Positions 56,101 through 64,000 of a DNA stretch of 64,000 nt are shown here, piece after piece. Positions within the stretch are counted from its first letter, which is position 1, and each line of letters begins with the position of its first letter. The notes beneath the pieces are model-generated. The model searched no databases. It worked only from the letters and a program-made list of their open reading frames with translations, and was not told the origin of the DNA. The stretch lies in NCBI RefSeq assembly GCF_949628265.1, contig NC_088789.1, positions 30,931,883-30,995,882 of the forward strand, given 5' to 3'. The stretch comes from Cloeon dipterum. Lineage: Eukaryota > Arthropoda > Insecta > Ephemeroptera > Baetidae. Both the position numbers and the translations under genes were made by a program.

Positions 56101-57516
56101 GTGCCTGAGGTCCAGAACTCCCCATTTTCTGGATACTCAAATTTAAATTTGACTTAATCAGAAATTTAAGGATTTTCACTTTGGTTTAAAACGTGCTGTA
56201 GACACATCTGCCTTTCGATCGAGTAAAGAGACAACAGACGCATTCCGAGACTGCAGCAGAAAGATTGAGCAGCATTCCAGCTCAACTATGAACTTGTTTA
56301 AATTTAAAATTCTCATCTTGTTGAAATAATCACCTTCACAAAAGGGATTAAGTGGTAGACGCCGCATGATTTGACCCACGTGCCGACTGTTTTCGGCTCT
56401 AGAATACGGAGGAAATATATAGTTCCAGATAAAAATTAAAAGGTAATCATTTTTACTGAGCAAGCTTAAAGTGGTGCTAAACCTTACAAGTCTCTTCATC
56501 TAGCCAAAATAAATAGATTTAAGATTAAATTAAAATTTAAATGCGAGTAAACGCACATCAGGGGCGCATTTTATAGTGTCACACGGACACCCTGGTTCTT
56601 GCTTCTAAAAATAAAAATATATAGAAGAATTGAATCAATCAATACATCCAGATCTTGAACTACCTGCTTATTTTCCATCAAGGGTGGCAAAAATTGTTCA
56701 ATGCTTTGATTTTTCGACTCGCAAGCCGCGTTTACGAAGCGGGACGTGCAAGTTGTTTGCGAAACAAGAAACGCATCGTTTTCATACCCAGGCTGCTTCA
56801 GGATGAGACAAGAACCAGACTCGGTAGTGTCCACCAGCGCCCAAAACTTTTCATCGGAGTCCCACGGCCCCAGAGAGTCGTGCAGACAAAACCTTACAAA
56901 ATAAAAATTAAATTCTGGCCGAATTTTTTATGTTAAAAACCTGAAGTGTCCGATGCAGCCCTGTCGCGTGCCCGCCGTCCAGTAAAAGGGTGCTAAATCC
57001 AACCCTGATTTTGCTGAAAATCCTTTTTCGAAGTGTCTTTAGTTAGTATAATTTATATTAACCAGAAGAGAAGGCGCCGAAATTGGATTTTTTCCCCAAC
57101 TGTCTCAGCAAATCGTCCGTCAACACGATCGCTTTCATTCCAATTTTGCAGCAGAATTTCAGGTTCTCCAGCCAGCTCATCTAATTATTTTTAAAATTAC
57201 TATTCCATAAAGAAAATTAAATTTATGGAACCTTTTTGTTAACAAACAAATACGTTGTGCTTTCATCTTTTGTTTTGATTTGCAGCCAATTCCCAAGATT
57301 TTTACCCCCTTTCCAGAGTTAAAATATGTCGTTGGTTAAAAAACATTTAAAATTGAACTCATGTTTATGTTTATACTCCTCAGTTTTCCGTCCTCGTCGA
57401 AAAGAGAAGGCTATAATTCGAGAAATTTAATGGATTAAATGAATTTTAATAAATTAACCCCTCACATCTTTCTTGCAAATTTTGGATTTTGGACAAATTG
57501 ATTCCGTGCATTGGTA
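53196..57516 (-). CDS. C-type lectin / odorant-binding-like modular protein
   Basis: Nineteen exons, minus strand, frame consistent throughout (about 748 aa): 57466..57516, 57377..57410, 57232..57308, 57063..57180, 56941..56992, 56664..56892, 56557..56604, 56488..56499, 56334..56396, 56193..56285, 55967..56135, 55541..55605, about 55270..55488, 55084..55168, 54821..54985, 54329..54616, 54204..54268, 54054..54144, 53196..53518. Two CTLDs: the first has MSWLENLKFCCKIGM, FYWTAGT, QGC and ends FVNAACE; the second has LSWNAAQSFCCSLGMRLLSL, FWTSGTDRGCPG, NASCVTVQNDP and ends LNFICE. Each is preceded by a Cys-rich linker (CTESICPKSKIC; CPCDTIKC). Then a helical Cys segment shows CYLQC (C-x3-C) and, after a long insertion, C-x10-C-x8-C (..CLIK..ECVYVYEMLRC), the order and spacing of insect OBPs. 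The tail (to FAGK) is Cys-poor and unrecognised. Secreted recognition protein, by inference. The true 5' end probably includes the CTLD at 58083-59450. Confidence 0.7.
53625..54015. mobile_element. CRE-bearing inverted-repeat element, copy 1
   Basis: Ends ACCACATTATTTACATTCCA and, inverted, ACCACATTTTAAAATGTTCC. The interior is palindromic, with two TGACGTCA sites and GAGGCGCAAAGCAAATCGCA repeated in inverse. Sited in the penultimate intron of the lectin-OBP gene. Confidence 0.75.
54655..54770. mobile_element. GACGAAGTTTCTGAGCACACC MITE, half copy
   Basis: Only one arm (CTTTGACGAAGTTTCTGAGC to CGCCAAAACAATGAATG) is present, within an intron of the lectin-OBP gene. Confidence 0.65.
55641..55962. 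mobile_element. CAAGAAATTGGATATCC MITE with expanded tandem repeat
   Basis: Ends GGCAAGAAATTGGATATCC and AGATATCAAATTCCTTGCTG. Between them a TTCAGGATATCCTTGGATATC word is repeated about ten times (55700-55930), so the simple repeat has expanded inside the element. It sits in the intron within the second CTLD. Confidence 0.75.
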
Positions 57517-57589
57517 CTGTTGAAATAATTTAAAAATAAGACACTACAAGAAATATTTGGCTCTTTTTTAAGAGGAAAATTAAAGGCCA

Positions 57590-57960
57590 TGTTTGACGAC
57601 GTTTCTAAGCACACCAATCGATTCTTGAGGGTAAAATTAGTTTAAGTGGATATTTTTCCCGATCAAAAAGTCCAGCGTGAAGTGCGAACTTTTTTCCCGC
57701 CAAAACAATATGAATGCGAGAAGTGCGCATGCGTGAGAGCTGGTTTGAGCACTTGCAGAGAGACCACCTGAACGAATGACATCTTTGTCAGATCCAGCAT
57801 GCTCTGACGCATGCGCACTTCTCGCATTCATATTGTTTTGGCGGGAAAAAAGTTCGCACTTCACGCTGGACTTATTGGAGGGGTAAAATATGAATTTTGC
57901 CTAATTCGACCCTCAGGAATCGATAGGTGAGCTCAGAAACTTCGTCAAAGACAGTCTTTA
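57590..57960. mobile_element. GACGAAGTTTCTGAGCACACC MITE, copy 2
   Basis: About 370 bp with terminal inverted repeats (GACGACGTTTCTAAGCACAC ... GAGCTCAGAAACTTCGTCAA) and two inverted inner blocks carrying GAAGTGCGCATGCGT. Lies between the first CTLD exon and the following lectin exons. Confidence 0.8.
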
Positions 57961-58082
57961 AACCAATTTGAACTTCTTTTCAAAATAATCAACGGAAATT
58001 CCCCGTTTCTAACAATCAAATTAATTGAATATCTTCAAAATCACGATTTTAAGCCTTCTCAATTTTGCTTAAAAAAATTAAT

Positions 58083-59450
58083 TTAAATTGCCTCGCAGTA
58101 GAAGGGAAGTTTGGCATCACAGGGTTGCCTCCTGAGCATTCCCGTCGCCCTCTCGAAAGCCAGACACCTATCTCCAGACACTTGCAACGGCAAATCGAAC
58201 GGCTCGGCACGAATGAGGGGCTTTCTCGGCAAGGCACACCACGAGTACGCCGCCGTCCTGCACGTCTGCTTGCCCTCAGCCATGCCGCTCGTCCACACCA
58301 GCGACATCTTTTCATCCTCTGCACAACCATTAGTTGGCAGCATTTTATGTAGCGATTTTTGCTCACTCAGCCAGCCGACCGTCAGCAGTGCGAGCTTTGT
58401 CGAAGGCTCGGTCAGGCATTTCCGCTGCTGCTCGCCGGCAGACAGCGACGCCAGCCACATCCGCCGCTGCGTGCACACCGTCACTGCGTCCTCGAACGAA
58501 ACCTAACGGAAATTGATGCTGAACAATAACGTCATCCAAGCACGATTTTGAATTTTCGAGAAGAACGGGCGTGGTAAATTACGTTAAAGAAACCACATTT
58601 TTCTCATTCTAATCGATTCCTGAGGGTTTAAATAGGTGGAGAAACTAATTTTCTTGATCTAGAAGTGTTTTCTGACGTGCAAGCAGAGGCGCAAAGCAAA
58701 AAACCGAATGTTTTTTGGCGCGAAACGTTTGAATCTTTTGGTTGCTACTGCGCAAGCGTTACTCCACCCCTCTGACGTCACAGTGCTTGGCATTAGCAGC
58801 TTAGAGAGCTGTGACGTCAGAGGGATGACGCATGCGCAGTAGCGACCAAAAGATTCAAACGTTTTGCGCGCCAAAGAAACGTGCGTTTTGATTTTCGCCT
58901 TTGCTCGCACGTTACGAAACATATTTCGATGGGAAAAATTATTTTCCTCGCCTATTTCGACTCTCAAGAATTCAGGAATCGATTGGAATATAAAAAATTT
59001 GGTTCTAGTCGTCCTTTAAAATTGTTAAACGAAACCTTAGTGATCCCAATGTAGTAATAATGTCCGCATTTGTAAGTTCTATCGCTTAGATGTTTGACGT
59101 AATCCTTGGAATAGGCCGTAAAGAACCCTTTAGCATTTAATTAATCAACCTTATTTCGTTCTAAATCCTAAAACTCACTGTCCGCTAAAGAAATGTAATC
59201 TGAAAACGAGACCTCAAGAGTTAAAATACTTTCAAATAAAATTTCGCCAGTAAAGAAATTAACCTTCTGGATTCGATATTTCGTCGAAGTTCTAAAATTA
59301 ATAATTCTCTTTATTTACATTCTTATTAAAGGATTTATGAGCTAAACAGATTTCTAAAACTCAGCATTTTTACTTACCATTTTGGTGGTTGAGTAGAGCG
59401 AGCAGTTGGCCGCGCAGAGGCGTGAGAGGCCCAACTTTCCCGCCGAAATT
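58083..59450 (-). CDS. C-type lectin-like domain, 5' part incomplete
   Basis: Exons about 59378..59450 and 58083..58502. The upstream exon reads ..RLCAANCSLYSTTKM and joins VSFEDAVTVC by a phase-0 intron, giving a standard CTLD: CT.RRMWLASLS, VWTSGMAEG, GDRCLAFERA and the closing LPFYCE. The direct reading stops two codons later (CEAI). However GAG|GCAATT is a near-consensus GC donor exactly where the downstream lectin domain splices (after CE, phase 0), so this exon may instead feed the 57516 exon and form one three-CTLD gene. The N-terminal exon with the signal peptide was not identified. Confidence 0.6.
58590..59000. mobile_element. CRE-bearing inverted-repeat element, copy 2
   Basis: AAACCACATTTTTCTCATTC and GGAATATAAAAAATTTGGTT form the ends. 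Two TGACGTCA sites, one next to CGCATGCGCAGTAGCGACCA, are in the centre. Same family as 53625-54015; inserted in the CTLD intron. Confidence 0.75.
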
Positions 59451-59856
59451 CGCCGAATGGTCCACTTAGCAATTAATTTTTACTGTTTTCTTTTCTCTAC
59501 TACGCTAAAAGTTATCGTTACTTGCGTGAATACGAAGAGAAAAATCGACAGGCGCATCCTGAAAAGGCGCTCTACTCTCTGGGAATGAAAACTAAACATT
59601 TTCCCACAGAATCGCATTAAATTTAATTTCCTGTTTTACTACAGTTTTAATTAAAAATTAAACCGGCAAAGCGGAGAGTATGAGAATTATGAGAAGCGTT
59701 GCAATCAAACAATTGCGTGGTGTGGGAAATGAAAATTGGCTTTCACTTTTCATCAGCGCAAATATCAGAACAATTCTAGGGTTTTACTTTATTAAAAAAT
59801 TAATTTTTAATGCTCCACTGATTGTAAATTAAAAAATATTCAATTTCAAATCTTAA

Positions 59857-60238
59857 AGACCGTCTTTGACGAAGCTTCTGAGCACACTCCTGAGGGTCGA
59901 ATTAGGAAAAAGGGATGATTTTCCGACCAAAAAGTCCAGCGCGACATGCGAACGTTTTTTCCCGCCAAAACAATATGAACGTATTTGCGAGAACTGCGCA
60001 TGCGTGAGAGCTGGCTGGATGTGACAAAGAAGTCATTCGTACAGAAGGTCTCTGCAAGTTCTCAATCCAGCTCTGACGCATGCGCAGTTCTCGCTTAAAC
60101 GTTATTATTGTTTTGGCGGGAAAAAAGGTTCGCACGTTGCGCTGCACTTTTTGGTCGGAAAAAACATCCACTTTACCTAATTCAACCCTCAGGAGTCGGT
60201 TGGTGTGCTCAGAAACTTCATCAAAGACAGTCTTTGTA
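59857..60238. mobile_element. GACGAAGTTTCTGAGCACACC MITE, copy 3
   Basis: GTCTTTGACGAAGCTTCTGA at the left, TCAGAAACTTCATCAAAGAC at the right, with inner GCGCATGCGT and CGCATGCGCAG blocks facing each other. No coding capacity. Confidence 0.8.
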
Positions 60239-60508
60239 TTCCACCAGCGAAAAATATGGACATTTTATAGGATTTTGAAAGGAAAGGCGTTGATTGATGA
60301 GAATAAATTTCGTCTGTAATTTTTACAATTATTTTCAAGTTTGATAAAAACATATCATGACGTGTGTGTTACTTGATTAATCTATACACTGTTGTAGTAC
60401 AACCCTTAAAATGGTCAGCAATGCATTAAATTCGCTTTTTCTTCCAGACAAAAACGTCACAAAATTTGTAAAAAAAATGTACCTGAAATGGAGTCGATCT
60501 TCTGAAAA

Positions 60509-61945
60509 CTATTTGTGACAAAGAATCTCGAATTCTGGCATGGAGATGCAGCAATTATCGTGTTGGACAAAAATTTTACCGTAATAGGTTACTCTTCCGA
60601 CCAGATAGACGTCTTCGTTGACGATGCAACGGCCTATGAGGATCTCCATGCCAACGCTGGTGACGCCTCCCCTGACAGCGTTCTTCGGTATCCCCCAGCC
60701 GCTCTTGTGCGTCACCCAAATGAAATTATCTTTGGTGCCGACAAGCACGTGGTACTGTGCCTTATTCGTGAATAACGTTTTGCCCATTTCGTCTACTTTA
60801 TTTTGAAACAAAACGCCAACCACGCCAACTCCAGGCAACATCATGCCGGGAATAATTTCATCTTCTTGTTCAACGAGGCCCACGTACGCCGGCCAGCCCA
60901 GCCCGTCGTCGTCGTCGATACCGAAGGCGTTCTTCGGTACTTCGCCATTTTCTCCAGCAACCCAGTACGACTTCTCGACTAAATTAGATAAAATTAATAT
61001 TTTTGACAGTTTATTTACATTCCTCAGGGTCAAATTAGGTTTAGACGTGGCCAAATATCGATAGTATCGTCTAAAAATATCGTTCTATGTCTTTGACGAA
61101 GTTTCTGAGCACACCAATCGATTCCTGAGGGTCGAATTAGGTTAAATGGAAGTTTTTTCCGACCAAAAAGCACAGCGCGACGTGTGAACTTTTTTCCCGC
61201 CAAAACAATATGAACGTATTAGCGAGAAGTGCGCATGCGTCAGAGCTGGCTGGATGTGACAAAGAAGTCGTTTGTACAGGCTGTCCCTCTGCAAGTGCTA
61301 AAACCAGCTCTGACGCATGCGCACTTCTCGCGTTCATATTGTTTTGGCGGGAAAAAAATTCGCACGTCGCGCTGGACTCTTTGGTCGGAAAAAATGTTCT
61401 ACTTTACCTAATTGGACCCTCAAGAATCGATTGGTGTGCTCAGAAACCTCGTCAAAGACAGTGTTTAACCTTGTCAGCTGACGTAAGAACCGTTATTTGC
61501 CTGCTTTTGTTGTGAACCTATCAAAAAGTGCCACAAGAACACCATCAACCAATCAGAAAAGGGAACATGGAACTCTGATTGGCTCTTAGAAATTGAGACG
61601 CCATTGCAGCGCCACCAGCGACAAGCTAAGGAAATTTCGAAACAGCCACTGGCGCTGCTGTATCTATCTCTAAAGGCCAATCAGAGATCCGCTCGATCCC
61701 TTCTCTGATTGGTCGGCGTTCTTTAAATAAAAAACCGCCAGAATAGTAACGGTTTTATACTTTTCCACAGATTTTCGACACACGTCAAGCTCTCAGATAT
61801 TGGATTTCATTGAGAATTCAGGGAAATGCTAACACGATGTGAAAAAAGAATATTCACCTGTGTCTGGAAGAATTAACGGCTTCATTCTCTTACTAATCAC
61901 TGATCTATCAGGAGAAATACATTCGTCACTTCTTTTAGCTTCCAT
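60509..61945 (-). CDS. DM9-repeat protein
   Basis: complement(join(60509..60978, 61858..61945)), 185 aa, one 879-nt phase-1 intron that completes a Val codon (DT-V-EKSYWVAG). The first exon reads MEAKRSDECISPDRS. Two DM9 units follow (DUF3421): SYWVAGENGEVPKNAFGIDD with YVGL and PGMMLPGVGVVGV, then FIWVTHKSGWGIPKNAVRGG with ILIGRCI and GRV..GKI. DM9 proteins occur in insects and molluscs and some bind mannose or act in defence (family knowledge). No signal peptide, so probably cytoplasmic. A MITE (61088-61468) and an inverted repeat (61490-61760) fill the intron. Confidence 0.85.
61088..61468. mobile_element. GACGAAGTTTCTGAGCACACC MITE, copy 4
   Basis: The best full copy, 381 bp, with arms GTCTTTGACGAAGTTTCTGA and TCAGAAACCTCGTCAAAGAC. 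Inner inverted blocks contain TTCCCGCCAAAACAATATGA and GAAGTGCGCATGCGTCAGAG. It lies in the DM9 gene intron. Confidence 0.85.
61490..61760. repeat. Inverted repeat related to 40620-40800
   Basis: AAGAACCGTTATT near 61485 faces AATAGTAACGGTTTT near 61745. Inner GCAGCGCCACCAGCGACAAG faces CAGCCACTGGCGCTGCTG. Outer arms carry CCAATCAGA in both directions. MITE-like. Confidence 0.6.
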
Positions 61946-62532
61946 GATTAAAAATCCTGCAAAATCATAAAATCACAACACATAAAACAATAATTTATAG
62001 CGCAGCTTCTCCTCCTTTATCCACATTTCTGGAATAAACTCGATTCTAGAAGAGCATTATTTTCAAATGTTTAAGGACCTCTGCTCCAAGTTTCAGAAAA
62101 AAAACAAGAAGAAAATCTACACTTATTTCCTTCTATATAAGCTTGAAATTCATGCGTCCCGACCAACTAACTAATGATAATAATCCTTAAAAATTCTTTT
62201 TTAATTTATTCAAATGCCACTGACCTGAATTCCAGCTTTTTCGTGCTTAATTTTTTGTTCTTTCTCGTCCGCTCGGCTCGATCAGCTGCTACCTCCTTGC
62301 TTTGCGCTCGCTTGACTTACTAAGTCGTCAATAAAATAAACTCTCCCTCACCTGAGCTCCTGATCAACAGCTGTTGCTCGCTCCCACTACCTGCGCTGCA
62401 CCTTTGGAAATAAACCGGTTATTCGTCATAGGGTTGGTAAGCGTACAGACTGCTTGATGAAGTTTCTTACCGGTTTTGTGAATTCGGTAACAATATATAT
62501 GAATTTTTATTAAAAAAAATTCTTTAAATTCA
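61946..62532. other. 5' flank of DM9 gene
   Basis: Contains a TTTTGCAG acceptor just upstream of the DM9 ATG, implying a non-coding first exon further right. A GC-richer patch at 62270-62400 may be its promoter. No other gene seen. Confidence 0.35.
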
Positions 62533-62922
62533 CCAGTTGCATAAACCCTAAGTGTTCGAAGCCACCAACAGATGGCGCCTCCGTAGACTTCCGCTGCGAT
62601 TTCAGACTCAATCTAGCGACTGTGAATTCTTCAATTAATTTGCTATTTTTTGACGTGATGAAAACCAAAATCGGTTCAGCCAATCGCCGTAGAATCGTGA
62701 AAAACTATTTTTTGAAATAAAAAAATCTTTTCCAACGTTTCTACGGCGAATGGCTGAACCGATTTTGGTTTTCAGCACGTCAAAATAAAGCAAATTAATA
62801 AAAGAATGCAAAATAGCTAGATTGAGTCTGAAATCGCAGCGGAAATGCCTTAATTTTTTTAAGAAAGTCTGTCGTTGCGCCATCTGTTGGCGGCTTCGAA
62901 CACTAAGGGTTTATGCAACTGG
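62533..62922. mobile_element. AAGTGTTCGAAGCC inverted-repeat element, full copy
   Basis: About 390 bp; CCAGTTGCATAAACCCTAAG at the left is matched by CTAAGGGTTTATGCAACTGG at the right. Arms extend inward through CAGATGGCGCC, CAGACTCAATCTAG and AAAACCAAAATCGGTTCAGC, so nearly the whole element is one long palindrome around 62715. Confidence 0.85.
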
Positions 62923-64000
62923 TCAATTAGAATAAAATTGATATTTTTCTAGTGCGATCTGTTTTAAAATATAAGGATAGTTTTTGATAAAATAATTACC
63001 GTCGGTCAAGGGTAGAGCAACATTTTTAAAATTCTACCTACCAAATGAAACATAAATGGGTTATTTTTTTCTCTTTTATGCCTATAATATCTTCATTCAG
63101 TTGTAATTTTTGAGCAGGAAATAAACCAATTGCCACAATTTTTCCCTGTCCGTAATCAAACACACGTTTTTTCCAGGTTATTTCGCCCTGCGCGGCCTCT
63201 CTCGTTTCCCTTTTGGGCGAACAACATAATGAGAAAAACTCAAAGCAATGTCCCGCGTCGTGACGAGATTCCGATTTGATTTCTGCTCTTCCCTAATTGT
63301 CTGCGCCTGAAAATCTCGTTGTTTATTCTTTCCGCCGAGAACGCGTCTCGCGCCGGTTGCAGAGCTCCAAGAGATTTAACTAAAAATTGCTGGCAACGCA
63401 CCTCCAACTCCAAACCGGCCGTGAGCACTATAATTTCTGCCCGTTTATAATTTATTTCAGCATTTAATCCACTCTAATTAGCTAATTATTTATTTAATTA
63501 GTCTATGCAAAGTCAAAAGGGTTTTGCGGCCTTTCAGGGTAGTGCCCTATAGCTTCCTCGAATGCGTATCAAAATATAATCTACAACGCATGTTAAGCAT
63601 TTTTTTTGTTGCTTTTATGAGTCGAATTTTCACCTCGGCATTTCTCTGGAATTTGTTTTCTCACCAAAGAGTAGCTGCGTGAACAAAAAGGCGCAGATGC
63701 GTGCAAGCGTGGAATGTGCGGCAAGAGGAATAAATGGTGCCGAAATCAACCATCCAAACAGCCCTGACAACCCTAACCTTCGACGAGAGTTCTCTCTTTG
63801 GAAATTCCAATTAATTCAATTTAAAAAAAACCGAGTGAAATTTATGACATCGCTGGACGGCTGGTTTTCGGAAGTCGAGGGCTGGAAGATCTGACCTGGG
63901 CTTGACCTGATCTATTCTGGCGCAATTAACATGTTTTTCCATTGATTTGCTGTTTTGAGGAAATGAACTGAACTAAACAAATAAATACAAACAGAGTCGA
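62923..64000. other. Right edge, no gene recognised
   Basis: No supported exon. A 71-codon open frame at 63679-63894 (+) starts with GTG and resembles nothing I know. A GC-richer patch lies at 63180-63420. A gene could continue beyond the window. Confidence 0.3.

Noticed and set aside
55735-56157. 140-codon plus-strand frame with a DIFRISL repeat
   Set aside because: Translation of the GGATATCC tandem repeat plus antisense of the second lectin domain; no real gene signal.
59406-59588. 60-codon plus-strand frame over the lectin exon
   Set aside because: Antisense to the CTLD exon, with no splice or homology support.

Overview
This is eukaryotic, intron-rich, AT-rich DNA, most likely from an insect. 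The pointers are a ZAD-type C2H2 zinc-finger gene (an arthropod-specific architecture), a DM9-repeat gene, an odorant-binding-protein cysteine signature, Inr+DPE core promoters and very short introns (about 50-60 nt). A mayfly of the Cloeon type is my guess only; the window does not prove the species.

Layout. 1-27,000: a minus-strand tandem array of 11 paralogous ankyrin-repeat genes (A-K here), interrupted by one plus-strand ZAD zinc-finger gene (2079-3808). Array genes share one plan: a non-coding first exon, a 13-17-codon exon, a 55-60 nt intron in phase 1 that splits an Arg codon of a basic RKRP motif, then one large exon of ANK repeats. Lengths are 175 aa (B, C; A runs off the left edge) and about 490-510 aa (F, G, H, I, K). 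D has a premature stop and E and J carry frameshifts. Most copies keep a near-palindromic ~100 bp element just upstream of an inferred Inr+DPE promoter. H-I and J-K are a ~5 kb tandem segmental duplication whose junction can be read at 23080/23081.

29,500-35,000 (+): a 17-exon gene for a type I transmembrane receptor-like protein (about 1025 aa: signal peptide, Cys-rich ectodomain, EGF-like and FN3-like modules, TM, short basic tail). 35,247-38,047 (-): a convergent Piezo-like gene that codes only the N-terminal blade part and stops before any pore. 38,682-41,321 (+) and 49,647-52,860 (-): three paralogs of an unrecognised LRR-like family (550 aa, a decayed copy, 547 aa). Between them lie two diverged ankyrin genes, L (-) and M (+), head to head, which keep the same phase-1 intron in an Arg codon of the basic motif.

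53,196-59,450 (-): C-type lectin-like exons followed by a region with the C-x3-C and C-x8-C spacing of insect odorant-binding proteins, read as a modular secreted CTLD-OBP protein. 60,509-61,945 (-): a two-exon DM9 protein. The right third is dense with short non-autonomous inverted-repeat elements (at least six families), several sitting in introns and carrying TGACGTCA or GCGCATGCG motifs.

The functional theme is lineage-specific, fast-turning-over protein-interaction and recognition genes (ANK, LRR, CTLD, OBP-like, DM9). A link to environment sensing or immunity is inference. All gene models were spliced by eye from GT-AG sites and frame continuity; no RNA evidence was available.
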